A model generated the notes under the pieces. That model did not search any database. It saw only the letters and a list, made by a program, of their open reading frames with translations, and was not told where the DNA came from. Positions 1-8,801 of a DNA stretch of 64,000 nt are shown here, one piece after another (position 1 is the first letter of the stretch; each line of letters starts with the position of its first letter). The translations under genes and the position numbers were made by a program. This DNA is from an uncultured Lachnospiraceae bacterium. GTDB taxonomy: Bacteria; Bacillota; Clostridia; Lachnospirales; Lachnospiraceae. The stretch is taken from assembly GCA_934339135.1 (NCBI GenBank), contig CAKRHP010000002.1:62001-126000 (forward strand), read 5' to 3'.

Positions 1-483
1 ACGGTTCCGGATCAGAGGAAATGGACGGGAGGAATCTACCGCCATCGGTGTCAGAACCGGATAAACCTCAGACTTAAAATAGTCGTCAACGAATTTTGCC
101 TGCTTCCGGCTGAGATCCTCATAATGGGAAAGAATCGCAATGCCCTCCTTTTTCAGTGCAGGGATCAGGCTGTTGTTGTAGGTGCGGTACTGATCGTTCA
201 TAAATTCATGGGTGACCTTGCTGATCTCTTCAAGCTGTTTGGCAGGAGTCATGCCGGCAATGTCCTTTTTATTGTATTCTGCGTGAACCATGTCTTTCAG
301 GGAAGCCACACGCACCATATAAAACTCATCCAGATTTGATGCGGTGATGCTTAAGAATTTCAAGCGGTCCAGAAGAGGGATGGTTTTGTCCTGGGCTTCT
401 CCAAGAATACGATAGTCAAAGGAGAGCCAGCTAAGTTCTCTGTTATAAAAATATTCCGGTTTTAAATATGTTGATCTGCTCAT
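1..483 (-). CDS. ppk1: Polyphosphate kinase 1, N-terminal part (runs off window)
   Basis: Only the first 161 codons are present; the gene continues beyond the left edge. The translation starts MSRSTYLKPEYFYNRELSWL and has the PPK1 N-terminal signatures: NRELSWL, PLLDRLKFL, SNLDEFYMVRV and, near the window edge, YPVLTPMAVD followed by PFPLI. PPK1 reversibly makes polyphosphate from ATP; the catalytic histidines lie in the missing part. The ATG overlaps the ppx stop by four bases (ATGA at 480-483), so translational coupling with the upstream exopolyphosphatase gene is likely. Confidence 0.9.
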   Translation of the reverse strand, partial: MSRSTYLKPEYFYNRELSWLSFDYRILGEAQDKTIPLLDRLKFLSITASNLDEFYMVRVASLKDMVHAEYNKKDIAGMTPAKQLEEISKVTHEFMNDQYRTYNNSLIPALKKEGIAILSHYEDLSRKQAKFVDDYFKSEVYPVLTPMAVDSSRPFPLIRNR

Positions 484-2099
484 GATCTGCCTCCGTTCTT
501 TCCTTTAGTGGATTCAGTATGTTTTGGTGTCATCGTTTTCTTCTGCTTCAGGATCGGCTGGATACCGAAGACTTCTTCAAAGAAGTCAGAATGATTCTGA
601 AAAATGCCCTGCTCTAAGGTGATGTCATATAAGGTGCTTCCTGTAATGGTCAGTACCTGACTGCGCAGGGAGGTTGTGATCGCTGTAAATTTCTGTTTGT
701 GGCTTCGATCCATGGCATCTGCCAGACGCAGGATGGCATTGATCTTTGCGATGCGGACGTAATCCTCTTTATCAAAGCTGTCCTGAAGCTGGCTGTATTC
801 CGGAAAATAGTCCCGGAGATAACGTACAGCAGTGGCAACGATCATTCGTTCTTTGTGGGAGATACCGATCAGCTCTGTGGACATGATGATCTTGTAGGAA
901 TTTTCTCCTACATCCTTGAGGTTGATGTAACTGCCACAGTTATGGAGGATCACAGTAAGCTGCAGCAGGAGACGGTCATGCTTTGTCATATTCTGCTGGC
1001 GTTTTACCGCATCAAAGATCTTGAGAGCGGCATTTTCTACATAATCGCCGTGCTGCTTGCTGCAGCCGTAGCGATCCGCAATACTGCGGGCAGTATGGAT
1101 GATGTCATCCAGAAAGCTGTGAGCCGGAGTGATCTTTTCTTTGCGCTCGGCGAAATCGGCTGCCATGCCTTCACAAAGGGTGATTCCGGAAAGCCACATC
1201 TGCTCGGCACCGGTCTCCTCAAAAATATTGTGGTAGATCATAGCTGTCGGAAGCAGCAGGGAAGCCTGATCTACAGTGGTGTTTAACTCCTTTGCCAGAT
1301 CCTCCGGATGCTGGGAGGAGATTGCATCGTAGAATTCATCGTATTCCTGACGGCTGACAGAGTCTTTTTTCTTACCGCGGCTGTCAGTTGGCTGTAAGTG
1401 TCCGAAATTATGGACAGATAAGTATTTCACAAAGGTTCTCAGTTGATTTCCTACAGCAATTATATTTTTGACCTTATGGTCTCTCAGGTACTGCTCGGCA
1501 AAGGTATGCAGATCGTTGGAGATATATTCATATACCAGATTCTGATAGTTATCCGTGTGCTTCTGCATATCCTGTAAAAACTCCTGGATACGGAGAGAAC
1601 CCAGCAGGATATTCTGGGTACAGATCAGATTGTTTTTGTCAAACAGGGAAAGCTGCATACTGCCACCGCCCACATCCACCAGAAGAGTACCCTTCTGGAT
1701 CAGCCGGTGAAAGGAGTTTTCCTGCAGGGCGATAGATTTATAGCACAGATAACGCTGCTCGGAGTTGCTTAGGATCTTGATCCGAAAGCCTGTACGCTGG
1801 CGGACCTGATCCAGCACGATCAGGTTGTTGTCCGCCTCACGGAGAGCACTGGTGCTGGCAATCATATAATCGGAGATCCCGTACTCCTTCATTTTGTCCT
1901 TAAAGCCGTTTAATATGGTACAAAGCTTATCAATGGAATGATAGCTGATATGTTTGGTTGAGTATGTTTCGTATCCGAGACGAGCCGTATGGTGTACATA
2001 ATCAAGCTCCCTGATCCCAAACTTTTTGGAAACCTCATAGATACGCAGCGATGTCTCGTGGGAACCCACGTCGATGGCTGCAAAGGTGGTGATAGCCAT
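480..2099 (-). CDS. ppx: Exopolyphosphatase, Ppx/GppA family with C-terminal HD-like domain
   Basis: 539 residues. The N-terminal half is an ASKHA-fold phosphatase: phosphate-binding motif AIDVGSHETSLRIY near residues 8-21, and LLVDVGGGSMQLSLF near residue 140 as the second nucleotide-phosphate motif. The C-terminal part (about residues 330-510) has the histidine/aspartate-rich helical look of the HD region in long Ppx proteins. Expected role: removal of terminal phosphate from polyphosphate or pppGpp. The ATG is preceded by AAGGAGG at suitable distance. It is the first gene of an operon with ppk1, so synthesis and breakdown of polyphosphate are encoded together. Ppx versus GppA specificity cannot be read from sequence alone. 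Confidence 0.85.
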   Translation of the reverse strand: MAITTFAAIDVGSHETSLRIYEVSKKFGIRELDYVHHTARLGYETYSTKHISYHSIDKLCTILNGFKDKMKEYGISDYMIASTSALREADNNLIVLDQVRQRTGFRIKILSNSEQRYLCYKSIALQENSFHRLIQKGTLLVDVGGGSMQLSLFDKNNLICTQNILLGSLRIQEFLQDMQKHTDNYQNLVYEYISNDLHTFAEQYLRDHKVKNIIAVGNQLRTFVKYLSVHNFGHLQPTDSRGKKKDSVSRQEYDEFYDAISSQHPEDLAKELNTTVDQASLLLPTAMIYHNIFEETGAEQMWLSGITLCEGMAADFAERKEKITPAHSFLDDIIHTARSIADRYGCSKQHGDYVENAALKIFDAVKRQQNMTKHDRLLLQLTVILHNCGSYINLKDVGENSYKIIMSTELIGISHKERMIVATAVRYLRDYFPEYSQLQDSFDKEDYVRIAKINAILRLADAMDRSHKQKFTAITTSLRSQVLTITGSTLYDITLEQGIFQNHSDFFEEVFGIQPILKQKKTMTPKHTESTKGKNGGRS

Positions 2100-2300
2100 A
2101 TCTGAAATCCTCCTTATGGAATTTTCGTCATTATCATTATTGTACGTTATTTTTTACAAAATAACTAGCGTTTTTGGCAGATAATTCGACATTTTACTGC
2201 ACTTTTAAGAGAATTTACCTAAAGTTTACAAAAGGCTGGATTTTTTGTGGGAGAAATAGTATTATTTATAGATATACGATGTTGGAAAGGAAGTACAGAT

Positions 2301-3326
2301 ATGAAGACCGCAGATTTTGATTATGAACTGCCGCAGGAGCTGATCGCACAGGATCCCCTGGAGCAGAGAGACTCTTCGAGACTGCTTATTTTAGATAAAA
2401 GAACAGGGGAACGCACCCATAGGATCTTTCATGACATTATTGATTACCTGCATGAGGGAGACTGTCTGGTGATCAACAATACCAAGGTGATCCCGGCACG
2501 GCTCATCGGAGAGAGAGAAGGCACCGGAGGAAAGGTAGAGGTGCTTCTACTCAAGAGAAAGACGGACAATGTCTGGGAGACACTGGTAAAGCCCGGCAAA
2601 AAGGCAAGACCGGGGATGCGTCTTTCCTTTGGCGGTGGTCTTCTGCATGCAGAGGTACAGGAGGTTGTGGAAGAGGGCAATCGTCTGATCCGATTCGAAT
2701 ATGAAGGGATCTTTGAGGAGATTCTGGATCAGCTGGGACAGATGCCATTGCCACCGTATATTACACATCAGTTGAAGGATAAGAACCGTTATCAGACGGT
2801 TTATGCCAAGTATGAGGGGTCTGCGGCAGCACCGACGGCGGGACTTCATTTTACGGAGGAGTTATTGCAGCAGATTCAGGAGAAGGGAGTCAGGATTGCC
2901 CGTGTGACACTTCATGTCGGACTGGGTACATTCCGTCCGGTTAAGGTAGAGGATGTCACGGAGCATCATATGCACACAGAGTTTTATCACGTATCTCAGG
3001 AAGCAGCGGATATCATCAATGAAACCAAGAAGCAGGGAGGCAGGGTGATCTGCGTGGGTACCACCAGCTGCCGTACCATCGAGTCTGCTGCCGATGAGCA
3101 GGGAGTGGTGCAGGCGAAAGAGGGGGATACGGATATTTTTATTTATCCGGGGTACCGGTTCAAGGTACTGGACTGCCTGATCACCAATTTTCATCTGCCT
3201 GAGTCGACGCTTCTGATGCTGGTTTCTGCATTGGCGGGCAAGGAAAATATTATGGCAGCATATAAAGAAGCCGTAGAGATGAAATATCGGTTCTTCTCCT
3301 TTGGAGATGCTATGTTTATTGAGTGA
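2301..3326 (+). CDS. queA: S-adenosylmethionine:tRNA ribosyltransferase-isomerase
   Basis: 341 residues from the ATG at 2301, the usual QueA length. The open frame extends upstream to 2247, but 2301 has the ribosome site (GGAAAGGAAG just before) and starts with the family N-terminus [17 protein letters not shown]. Family motifs include the SRLL segment, [37 protein letters not shown] and, near the end, [16 protein letters not shown]. QueA moves the ribosyl group of SAM to preQ1 in tRNA, the penultimate step of queuosine synthesis. Divergent from ppx and followed after 95 bases by a lipid-kinase-like gene. Confidence 0.95.
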   Translation: MKTADFDYELPQELIAQDPLEQRDSSRLLILDKRTGERTHRIFHDIIDYLHEGDCLVINNTKVIPARLIGEREGTGGKVEVLLLKRKTDNVWETLVKPGKKARPGMRLSFGGGLLHAEVQEVVEEGNRLIRFEYEGIFEEILDQLGQMPLPPYITHQLKDKNRYQTVYAKYEGSAAAPTAGLHFTEELLQQIQEKGVRIARVTLHVGLGTFRPVKVEDVTEHHMHTEFYHVSQEAADIINETKKQGGRVICVGTTSCRTIESAADEQGVVQAKEGDTDIFIYPGYRFKVLDCLITNFHLPESTLLMLVSALAGKENIMAAYKEAVEMKYRFFSFGDAMFIE

Positions 3327-3421
3327 TTTTATAAATATCACGGAAGTCCTGTCCTGAGAAGAGAATCTTTGGGACAGAAACAAAGGAAGCACTGGAGATA
3401 CAGAAAGGATGCGGTGATTGT

Positions 3422-4390
3422 ATGGACAAGCATTATGACGGAGAGCAGAAAAAGCTGCGAAAGACGTTATTATTTATTTATAATCCCATGGCAGGGAAGG
3501 AGCAGATCAAGAATAAGCTGGCAGATATCATCCAGGTGTTCTGCGAGGCTGATTTTATTGTGACACTGATGGCGACCAACCGCCAGAATGATGCCAAAAA
3601 TGCAGTGATCGAGTATGGTTCCCGGTATGATTATGTGGTATGCTCCGGGGGAGACGGTACCATGAATGAGGTAGCCAATGGTATGATGCGCCTTCACGAA
3701 AAGCCGATCTGCGGCTATATTCCGGCAGGAACGGTTAATGATTTCGCATCCAGTCTGCGGATCCCGAAGATCATGCGTCATGCGGCAGAGCTTGTGACAC
3801 AGGGGAAGGTGTTCCGGTGTGATCTGGGCTCCTTTAATGACAAGTTTTTTACCTACGTGGCAGGTTTTGGTGCCTTTACGGAGGTGTCTTACACGACACC
3901 ACAGGAGTGGAAAAACATGCTTGGTAAGACCGCCTATTTTATTGAAGGGCTGAAGCATCTGGCAGAGATCAAGCCTCATCATATGCGTATCACCTATGAT
4001 GATGGTGTGGTTGAGGATGATTTTGTGCTGGGACTTGTAAGCAATTCTGTTTCGGTAGCCGGTTATAAGGCCTATAAAAAAGAAGACATCAAGATGGATG
4101 ACGGTCTCTTTGAGGTGCTGTTTATCCGGGATCTGAAAAATGCACTGGAGCTGCAGGAGGTCTTAAATGCTCTGCTGACAAAGCATCTGGATGCCACAAA
4201 GATGTTCCGCTGCAGCAGCAGACATCTTCATATTGTCTGTGATGATGAGGTACAGTGGACTCTGGACGGTGAGGATGGCGGCAGCTGGGATGAAGTGGAT
4301 CTGTTTAATCATCAGCAGGTACTGCCGATCATCTGTGGAGACGAAGCACTGGAGGATATCTCATCGCAGATGGGCGAGGAGCCGGTGTGA
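3422..4390 (+). CDS. Diacylglycerol kinase-like lipid kinase (DagK/YegS family)
   Basis: 322 residues. The N-terminal diacylglycerol-kinase catalytic domain is clear: FIYNPMAGK near residue 18, the nucleotide-binding loop VVCSGGDGTMNEVANGM near residue 76, and CGYIPAGTVNDFASSL near residue 99. The C-terminal half fits the beta-rich domain of soluble lipid kinases. Expected to phosphorylate diacylglycerol or a related lipid at the membrane surface; the exact substrate is not determined by the sequence. It ends before a strong terminator at 4467. Confidence 0.85.
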   Translation: MDKHYDGEQKKLRKTLLFIYNPMAGKEQIKNKLADIIQVFCEADFIVTLMATNRQNDAKNAVIEYGSRYDYVVCSGGDGTMNEVANGMMRLHEKPICGYIPAGTVNDFASSLRIPKIMRHAAELVTQGKVFRCDLGSFNDKFFTYVAGFGAFTEVSYTTPQEWKNMLGKTAYFIEGLKHLAEIKPHHMRITYDDGVVEDDFVLGLVSNSVSVAGYKAYKKEDIKMDDGLFEVLFIRDLKNALELQEVLNALLTKHLDATKMFRCSSRHLHIVCDDEVQWTLDGEDGGSWDEVDLFNHQQVLPIICGDEALEDISSQMGEEPV

Positions 4391-4466
4391 GATAGGGAAA
4401 GATTTGGAATATATTGGAAACAGATCGGTATATTTAATGAAAGTGCCGGTGTGCAATCAAAGAAAG

Positions 4467-4523
4467 CCTCAGAAAACAAGCTGCCGTAACGGAATGCTGT
4501 TTGTTTTCTGAGGTTGATTTTTT
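4467..4523 (+). terminator. Rho-independent terminator after the lipid kinase gene
   Basis: A 13-bp perfect stem (4467-4479 with 4501-4513) followed by TTGATTTTTT. It ends the queA/lipid-kinase transcription unit and separates it from the convergent sleC 3' part. Confidence 0.85.
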
Positions 4524-4546
4524 GAAGCGGATATTATGGAATTTTT

Positions 4547-5317
4547 TTAAGACAGCTCAGCAATCCGGGATACTCCCACATAAATGTCGCTGATCCGGTA
4601 CCAGGTCGGATAGTCCACGACTCCGGTCTGTGGCAGGTTAAATACTTTCTGGAAAGTACGGACCGCTTCAGCGGTATTTTCTCCGTAAATACCGTCTGCA
4701 GCCACCTTTGGAATTAATGGATATCCTTTAGAAATGGTGTTAAGCTGGTTTTGGAGCTGGCGTACTTTTTCACCGGTAGAGCCGATGGTCAGATCATAGC
4801 CGGGCCAGGAGGATGGAATACCGGAAATCTCCTCAGAAGAATTAATAAAGACGGAATCCCCGTAGAACCGGCGGAGGATCTCAATGGCGGAATAGCCCTG
4901 ATCTCCCAGTGTTTTGGACTCCCACTGGCGCATCCAGCGTGGGCAGGAAACCCGTTTTCCGTCGCAGTATTGTGTGAAAAGAGGTTGCGTAATATTCGGT
5001 CTGGATATATAATTGGAAAATATCGTATCTACTGCCTGGGAGATACTTTCAAAAATATTACGCCCCGGCATATATTTTTGGTCATATGCGGTAGAACTGG
5101 TAATGGTGAAGTCATATCCGCGGTTGCGATACCATTCCGTGTACACGCGGTTTAAGGTGATAGATTGGATTGCCAGGATGTTTGCCAACAGGGTTGCTTC
5201 CGGCCAGGTGGCATAAATTTCACTGGAAGCGACATTTTTGATGTAATCTTTATACTTGACATAATAGTTTTGTGCTCCGGAATCGCTTGGCGGTCCGTCA
5301 TGTACGATTACATATTC
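4547..5317 (-). CDS. sleC: Spore cortex-lytic enzyme SleC, C-terminal part (gene interrupted by element)
   Basis: 256 codons with no start of their own: the frame is open from 5417 but has no ATG or GTG, and the first possible start is an unsupported TTG at 5188. From 5317 it reads EYVIVHDGPPSDSGAQNYY, then a SpoIID-like lytic domain (DYIKNVASSEIYATWPE, then YTEWYRNRGYDFTITSSTAYDQ) and a C-terminal peptidoglycan-binding repeat (GEKVRQLQNQLN; DGIYGENTAEAVRTFQKVF). This is the mature half of a SleC-type cortex lytic transglycosylase. The conserved Glu of SSEIY is the likely catalytic residue by analogy with SpoIID. The missing N-terminal half is at 10902-11396, beyond an inserted element. In this arrangement no active enzyme could be made. 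Confidence 0.85.
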   Translation of the reverse strand, partial: EYVIVHDGPPSDSGAQNYYVKYKDYIKNVASSEIYATWPEATLLANILAIQSITLNRVYTEWYRNRGYDFTITSSTAYDQKYMPGRNIFESISQAVDTIFSNYISRPNITQPLFTQYCDGKRVSCPRWMRQWESKTLGDQGYSAIEILRRFYGDSVFINSSEEISGIPSSWPGYDLTIGSTGEKVRQLQNQLNTISKGYPLIPKVAADGIYGENTAEAVRTFQKVFNLPQTGVVDYPTWYRISDIYVGVSRIAELS

Positions 5318-5333
5318 GGGGGCAGGAGTGAGA
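5306..5333. other. Left junction (attL-like) of the sleC element
   Basis: Contains GATTACATATTC (sleC side), the core GGGG at 5318-5321 and the element arm CAGGAGTGAGA at 5323-5333. The sleC frame remains in phase with the core (CCC GAA TAT on the gene strand). A second shared word, GATTAC, occurs at 5306-5311 and at 10905-10910 and is an alternative crossover that would also stay in frame but drop three residues. Confidence 0.65.
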
Positions 5334-5427
5334 AAGATAGATATTTGAAAAGTGACTGAAGTGTGCTGGGCAGCGATTGTGTCTGAAATTTGAAGTTTGC
5401 AGACGCAGAAAGGAATTTAGGATTTAT

Positions 5428-6702
5428 ATGAAAGAACAATCCTCCCGCAGGGAGTTAAAATGGTCGAGACTGGATAACACAGCCAATCTGTTCCCGGTGA
5501 TCGCCACGGAGCGGATGACCAATGTGTATCGATTGTCTCTGACTTTAGAGGAAGAAATTGATCCAGAATTGTTACAGCAGGCACTGGATAAGATCCTGCC
5601 GTTATTTGATTCTATGAATGTCCGTCTTCGGACAGGGGCATTCTGGTATTATTTTGAGACAAACCGGAAACCGGCACCGAGAGTGGAGCAGGAAAGTGAA
5701 TATCCCTGCCGTAAGATGGAGCCACAACTTAATAACCAGTATTTATTCCGAGTGAGCTACTACAAAAGACGTATCAATTTGGAGGTATTTCATGTACTTG
5801 CCGATGGAATGGGCGGTGTAACTTTCTTAAAAGAGCTGGCATGCCAGTATCTGCGTCTGGCACATCCGGAGATATGTAATGAGGTGGGAGATCATCTTTC
5901 GGAGCAGACTTCGTTAAATACGGAGGATAGTTATCTCAAAAATTTCCGCAAGGGACAGCCGAAGGGGTACAAATCCCAGCCGGCATTTCATATGAATGGA
6001 GAGAAGCTCAGGGATGGTGCGTTTGGTGTGATCCAGGGATATCTTCCTCTGGCGCAGATCAAGGAGGTGGCACATCACAGAAATGTCAGTATTAATGAAT
6101 ATCTGGCAGGAGTTTATGTCTATAGCATATATCGGGAATATCTTCATGGAGCGGTATCGGACAAGCCGGTGGTTCTTTGTGTGCCGGTGAATCTGCGGCC
6201 TTATTTTGAGTCTATTACCACACGGAATTTTTTTGCCATGATCAGTGCAGCATTGTGTCCGGACAAGGAGGATTATACCAGAGATGAGGTAGAGCAGGTT
6301 GTAGTGAAAGCTTTACGGGAGCAGATCAATAAAGAGCATTTGGAAAAGCTGTTTTCTTACAATGTATCCAACCAGAAAAATCTGATGCTGCGGGCAGTTC
6401 CACTGGTATTGAAGAAATTTGTCATGCAGTGGGTTTATCAGGTCAGTGCCAGAGCTACCACCACGACCATGACCAATCTGGGTGTGATGAAGGTTGACAG
6501 GGCATATGAACCATATATCAAACGGTTTGCGGCCATTCTTTCGGTGTCCCAGGGACAAAATACAAAGATGACGGTATGCTCTTATGGAGAAGAGATGGTG
6601 GTTGCATTCTGCACGATCTTAAGAGATGTGTCGGTGCAGAAGCGGTTCTTCCGGGTACTGGCGGAGGATGGCATTGAGGCTGCGGTGGAGAGCAATCTGT
6701 GA
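5428..6702 (+). CDS. Condensation/alcohol-acetyltransferase-like protein (element cargo)
   Basis: 424 residues from the ATG at 5428; an in-frame upstream start at 5377 is possible but has no better ribosome site. Residues 120-131 carry EVFHVLADGMGG, the HxxxDG active-site motif of the chloramphenicol acetyltransferase/condensation superfamily that includes PapA-type acyltransferases and alcohol acetyltransferases. Later segments (CVPVNLRPYF, TMTNLGVM) also fit that fold. Probable acyl transfer to a small or lipid alcohol; substrate unknown. It is first of three tightly packed genes with a zinc-ribbon membrane protein and an alpha/beta hydrolase, suggesting one pathway that makes and remodels an ester. 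It begins only about 105 bases from the element end. Confidence 0.7.
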   Translation: MKEQSSRRELKWSRLDNTANLFPVIATERMTNVYRLSLTLEEEIDPELLQQALDKILPLFDSMNVRLRTGAFWYYFETNRKPAPRVEQESEYPCRKMEPQLNNQYLFRVSYYKRRINLEVFHVLADGMGGVTFLKELACQYLRLAHPEICNEVGDHLSEQTSLNTEDSYLKNFRKGQPKGYKSQPAFHMNGEKLRDGAFGVIQGYLPLAQIKEVAHHRNVSINEYLAGVYVYSIYREYLHGAVSDKPVVLCVPVNLRPYFESITTRNFFAMISAALCPDKEDYTRDEVEQVVVKALREQINKEHLEKLFSYNVSNQKNLMLRAVPLVLKKFVMQWVYQVSARATTTTMTNLGVMKVDRAYEPYIKRFAAILSVSQGQNTKMTVCSYGEEMVVAFCTILRDVSVQKRFFRVLAEDGIEAAVESNL

Positions 6703-6740
6703 AACGGCATTTCGAAACAAAGCGAAGGGGGAGCTGGAGC

Positions 6741-7412
6741 GTGAAATATTGTAAAAGATGTGAGGTTGAGGTCGTGGGAGACCGTGAAGTATGTCCTTTA
6801 TGCAGCAGTGTTCTTCATGTGGATGAAAAGCCTGCCGGACAGGAGGACTCTTTTCCGGACATTGCAGCGAAAAACAAGGTGCGACGGAAGGTATTCTGGA
6901 TCTGTGCGTATATCTGTGTTCTGATCGAAGCACTGCTTTTGGGGTTGAACAGGATATTTTCTCCAGAGGTACGCTGGTCCCTCATTTCCGGTGCGTCAGA
7001 AGCTTATGTGCTTCTCAGCCTGTGGCAGATCCTGAGCCGCAGGAAAGGTCATATTAGTAAGCTTTATTTTCAGGAAGCCGCAGTTTTTCTGCTTTTGTTG
7101 GGGATTGATTATTCCCTTGGTTTTCAGGGATGGTCTGTTAAATATGGATTTCCATGTGTTCTTTTGGGATTTGCAGTAATCATTCTGCTGTGCATGATCA
7201 TCAATTTTGCAAACTGGCAGAATTATCTGACCATGCAGGTATTTATGGCAGCATTTAGTCTGGCATTTTTAATCTATTCCATGATCGGGACTTATGGAAA
7301 TCCCATTCTGGCATGGATCGTTTTTGGAATCTATCTGACATTGTGGGTTATGACAATGCTCATTGGAGGAAGAAAGGCTGAGAACGAGATACGAAGGAAA
7401 TTCCACTTATAG
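6741..7412 (+). CDS. Zinc-ribbon membrane protein (DUF6320-like, element cargo)
   Basis: 223 residues from a GTG at 6741 with GGGGGAG upstream; an in-frame GTG at 6699 overlapping the previous stop is the alternative. Cys4, Cys7, Cys18 and Cys21 form a short zinc ribbon (CKRC and CPLC), followed by about six hydrophobic segments, beginning WICAYICVLIEALLLG. This arrangement is known from conserved Firmicute membrane proteins of unknown function encoded next to acetyltransferase-like and alpha/beta hydrolase genes, as here. Inner membrane location is expected; no catalytic motif is visible. Confidence 0.6.
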   Translation: MKYCKRCEVEVVGDREVCPLCSSVLHVDEKPAGQEDSFPDIAAKNKVRRKVFWICAYICVLIEALLLGLNRIFSPEVRWSLISGASEAYVLLSLWQILSRRKGHISKLYFQEAAVFLLLLGIDYSLGFQGWSVKYGFPCVLLGFAVIILLCMIINFANWQNYLTMQVFMAAFSLAFLIYSMIGTYGNPILAWIVFGIYLTLWVMTMLIGGRKAENEIRRKFHL

Positions 7413-7510
7413 TTTGAGGATAATGAAGAAAGAGACCCGCTTTAAATTGTAATTGTTCTATGGAAGAAAATATTTCGGATGGACAAGTTTTTACAGAAAG
7501 GAGACCGTAC

Positions 7511-8401
7511 ATGAGCGTGAAAGGAAGGATCGTGACGGATATGATCCGTTTTTTTACTGCCCAGAAGATGCTGGGACCCAAGATTCAGGATGGCACTCTG
7601 CGCAAAAATCTGGTGGAAGCACCATGGCACTGTCCGGAGGAATATATTAATCTGCCGATTCATATGAGACAGTTTGAGATGGAGCTTCTGACCCCCAAGG
7701 AAGAGGATTGTGGGGAAGTGATCCTGCAGCTTCACGGGGGCGGATATATTGCAAAGATCCGTAATGCCTACCGGGATTTTGCTGTTCGATACAGTCAGAT
7801 CAGGGGGTATCGTGTTCTGTCGGTAGATTACCGCGTAGCACCGGAGCATCCGTATCCGGCGGCATTTCAGGATGCGCTGGAGGCCTATCGGTGGCTGTTG
7901 TATTCCGGATTTACCGGGGACCGGATCATATTGGCGGGAGATTCTGCCGGGGGAGGTCTGGTGCTGGCACTGGCAATGTATCTCAGAGATCAGGGAATGC
8001 CTCTGCCTCAGAGGATGATCATGATGTCTCCGTGGACGGATCTGACGGCGTCCGGTCCATCTTATGAGGAGAATTATGAGAAAGATCCGCTTTTTGGTAA
8101 TACAAGAGAGAGTATGATCTATAACGGAGAATATGTCGGAAAAGAAAATCCCAGACTGCCGTATATATCACCACTTTTTGGAGATTTTGCCGGGCTGCCG
8201 CCGATGTTGTTTCAGGTGGGAAGCCTGGAAATGCTGCTCAGTGATTCTGTGCTTGCGGCAGAGAAGGCAAAGAAAGCGGGCTGTGATGTGACATTAACGG
8301 TCTATCCGGAAATGTTTCATGTATTTCAGCTTAGTATGGACAGACTTCCGGAGTCGAAGGATGCCTGGGAAGAGATCCGGAAGTTTTTGAGAAAAGAGTG
8401 A
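7511..8401 (+). CDS. Alpha/beta hydrolase, hormone-sensitive-lipase family (element cargo)
   Basis: 296 residues from the ATG at 7511, chosen for AAAGGAG nine bases upstream rather than the frame start at 7460. Oxyanion motif HGGGY at residues 75-79 and nucleophile elbow GDSAGG at 143-148 (Ser145) are typical of HSL-type esterases; YRVAPEHPYPAAFQD follows the family pattern, and a histidine in EMFHVFQL completes the triad. No signal peptide, so cytoplasmic. Likely hydrolyses a short-chain ester or acetyl group. Followed by a terminator at 8431, closing the cargo operon. Confidence 0.8.
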   Translation: MSVKGRIVTDMIRFFTAQKMLGPKIQDGTLRKNLVEAPWHCPEEYINLPIHMRQFEMELLTPKEEDCGEVILQLHGGGYIAKIRNAYRDFAVRYSQIRGYRVLSVDYRVAPEHPYPAAFQDALEAYRWLLYSGFTGDRIILAGDSAGGGLVLALAMYLRDQGMPLPQRMIMMSPWTDLTASGPSYEENYEKDPLFGNTRESMIYNGEYVGKENPRLPYISPLFGDFAGLPPMLFQVGSLEMLLSDSVLAAEKAKKAGCDVTLTVYPEMFHVFQLSMDRLPESKDAWEEIRKFLRKE

Positions 8402-8430
8402 CGGAAGTTAAAATATATCAGAAAAATTAT

Positions 8431-8468
8431 GGGTGTGTCCAGATTTTGGGACATGCCCTTTGTTATTC
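8431..8468 (+). terminator. Terminator of the cargo operon
   Basis: Hairpin 8431-8440 with 8449-8458 (ten pairs, two of them G-T), then TTTGTTATT. It insulates the cargo genes from the recombinase operon that starts downstream. Confidence 0.6.
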
Positions 8469-8505
8469 GTTTGCAGATTTTTTTCGGAAGAGAGAGAAAG
8501 CTTAG

Positions 8506-8535
8506 AGATATTTTTTGTGACAATATCATATATTA
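8506..8535 (+). promoter_or_regulatory. Sigma-E-like promoter of the recombinase operon
   Basis: AGATATT at 8506-8512, a 14-base spacer, then CATATATT at 8527-8534. This matches the mother-cell sigma-E consensus of Bacillus (KMATATT, 14-15 bases, CATACAHT) at most positions. No good vegetative TTGACA/TATAAT pair is seen in the 229-base gap. The predicted start of transcription is about 90 bases before the first gene at 8631. Inference from consensus only. Confidence 0.55.
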
Positions 8536-8630
8536 AGACAAGATCACACAATGAGTCAGAGGGGATTCAAAATTGGAGTTTTTCAGAAGTTTTAAAGTGT
8601 GAAAAGACAGGATATGAGGCAGGAATCAGG

Positions 8631-8801
8631 ATGGAAGAGTATATCTATAAAGGAAATTATGAAGGATATGATGTATATATTGCTTACGCGGAAGAGGGAC
8701 CGACGATAGAAGAAGCCTATGCTCTCTACCGGGAGGCATGCCGCAGTGCGCGGTACCACAGTCTTGTGGAAATGGCAGAGAGTGAGGTGGAACAGGAGTG
8801 A
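8631..8801 (+). CDS. 56-residue protein coupled to recombinase 1; candidate directionality factor
   Basis: 56 residues, acidic overall (MEEYIYKGNYEGYDVYIAYA at the start, EVEQE at the end), with AGGCAGGAA six bases before the ATG. Its stop overlaps the GTG of recombinase 1 by four bases (GTGA at 8798-8801), so the two are probably co-translated. I do not recognise the family. Position as first gene of a recombinase operon, small size and coupling suggest an accessory or directionality factor for excision, but no DNA-binding motif is evident. Confidence 0.6.
   Translation: MEEYIYKGNYEGYDVYIAYAEEGPTIEEAYALYREACRSARYHSLVEMAESEVEQE

Noticed and set aside
699..1286. 195-codon plus-strand open frame opposite ppx
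   Set aside because: Antisense shadow of ppx, with no promoter, ribosome site or recognisable domain.
4547..5188. Stand-alone peptidoglycan-binding protein starting at TTG 5188
   Set aside because: The frame continues upstream with conserved SleC sequence to 5317, the TTG has no convincing ribosome site, and the start would fall inside the lytic domain.
5165..5359. Small plus-strand open frame across the left junction
   Set aside because: It is antisense to sleC in its first part. Only its last 13 codons are of interest, as the tail of recombinase 2 in the excised circle.
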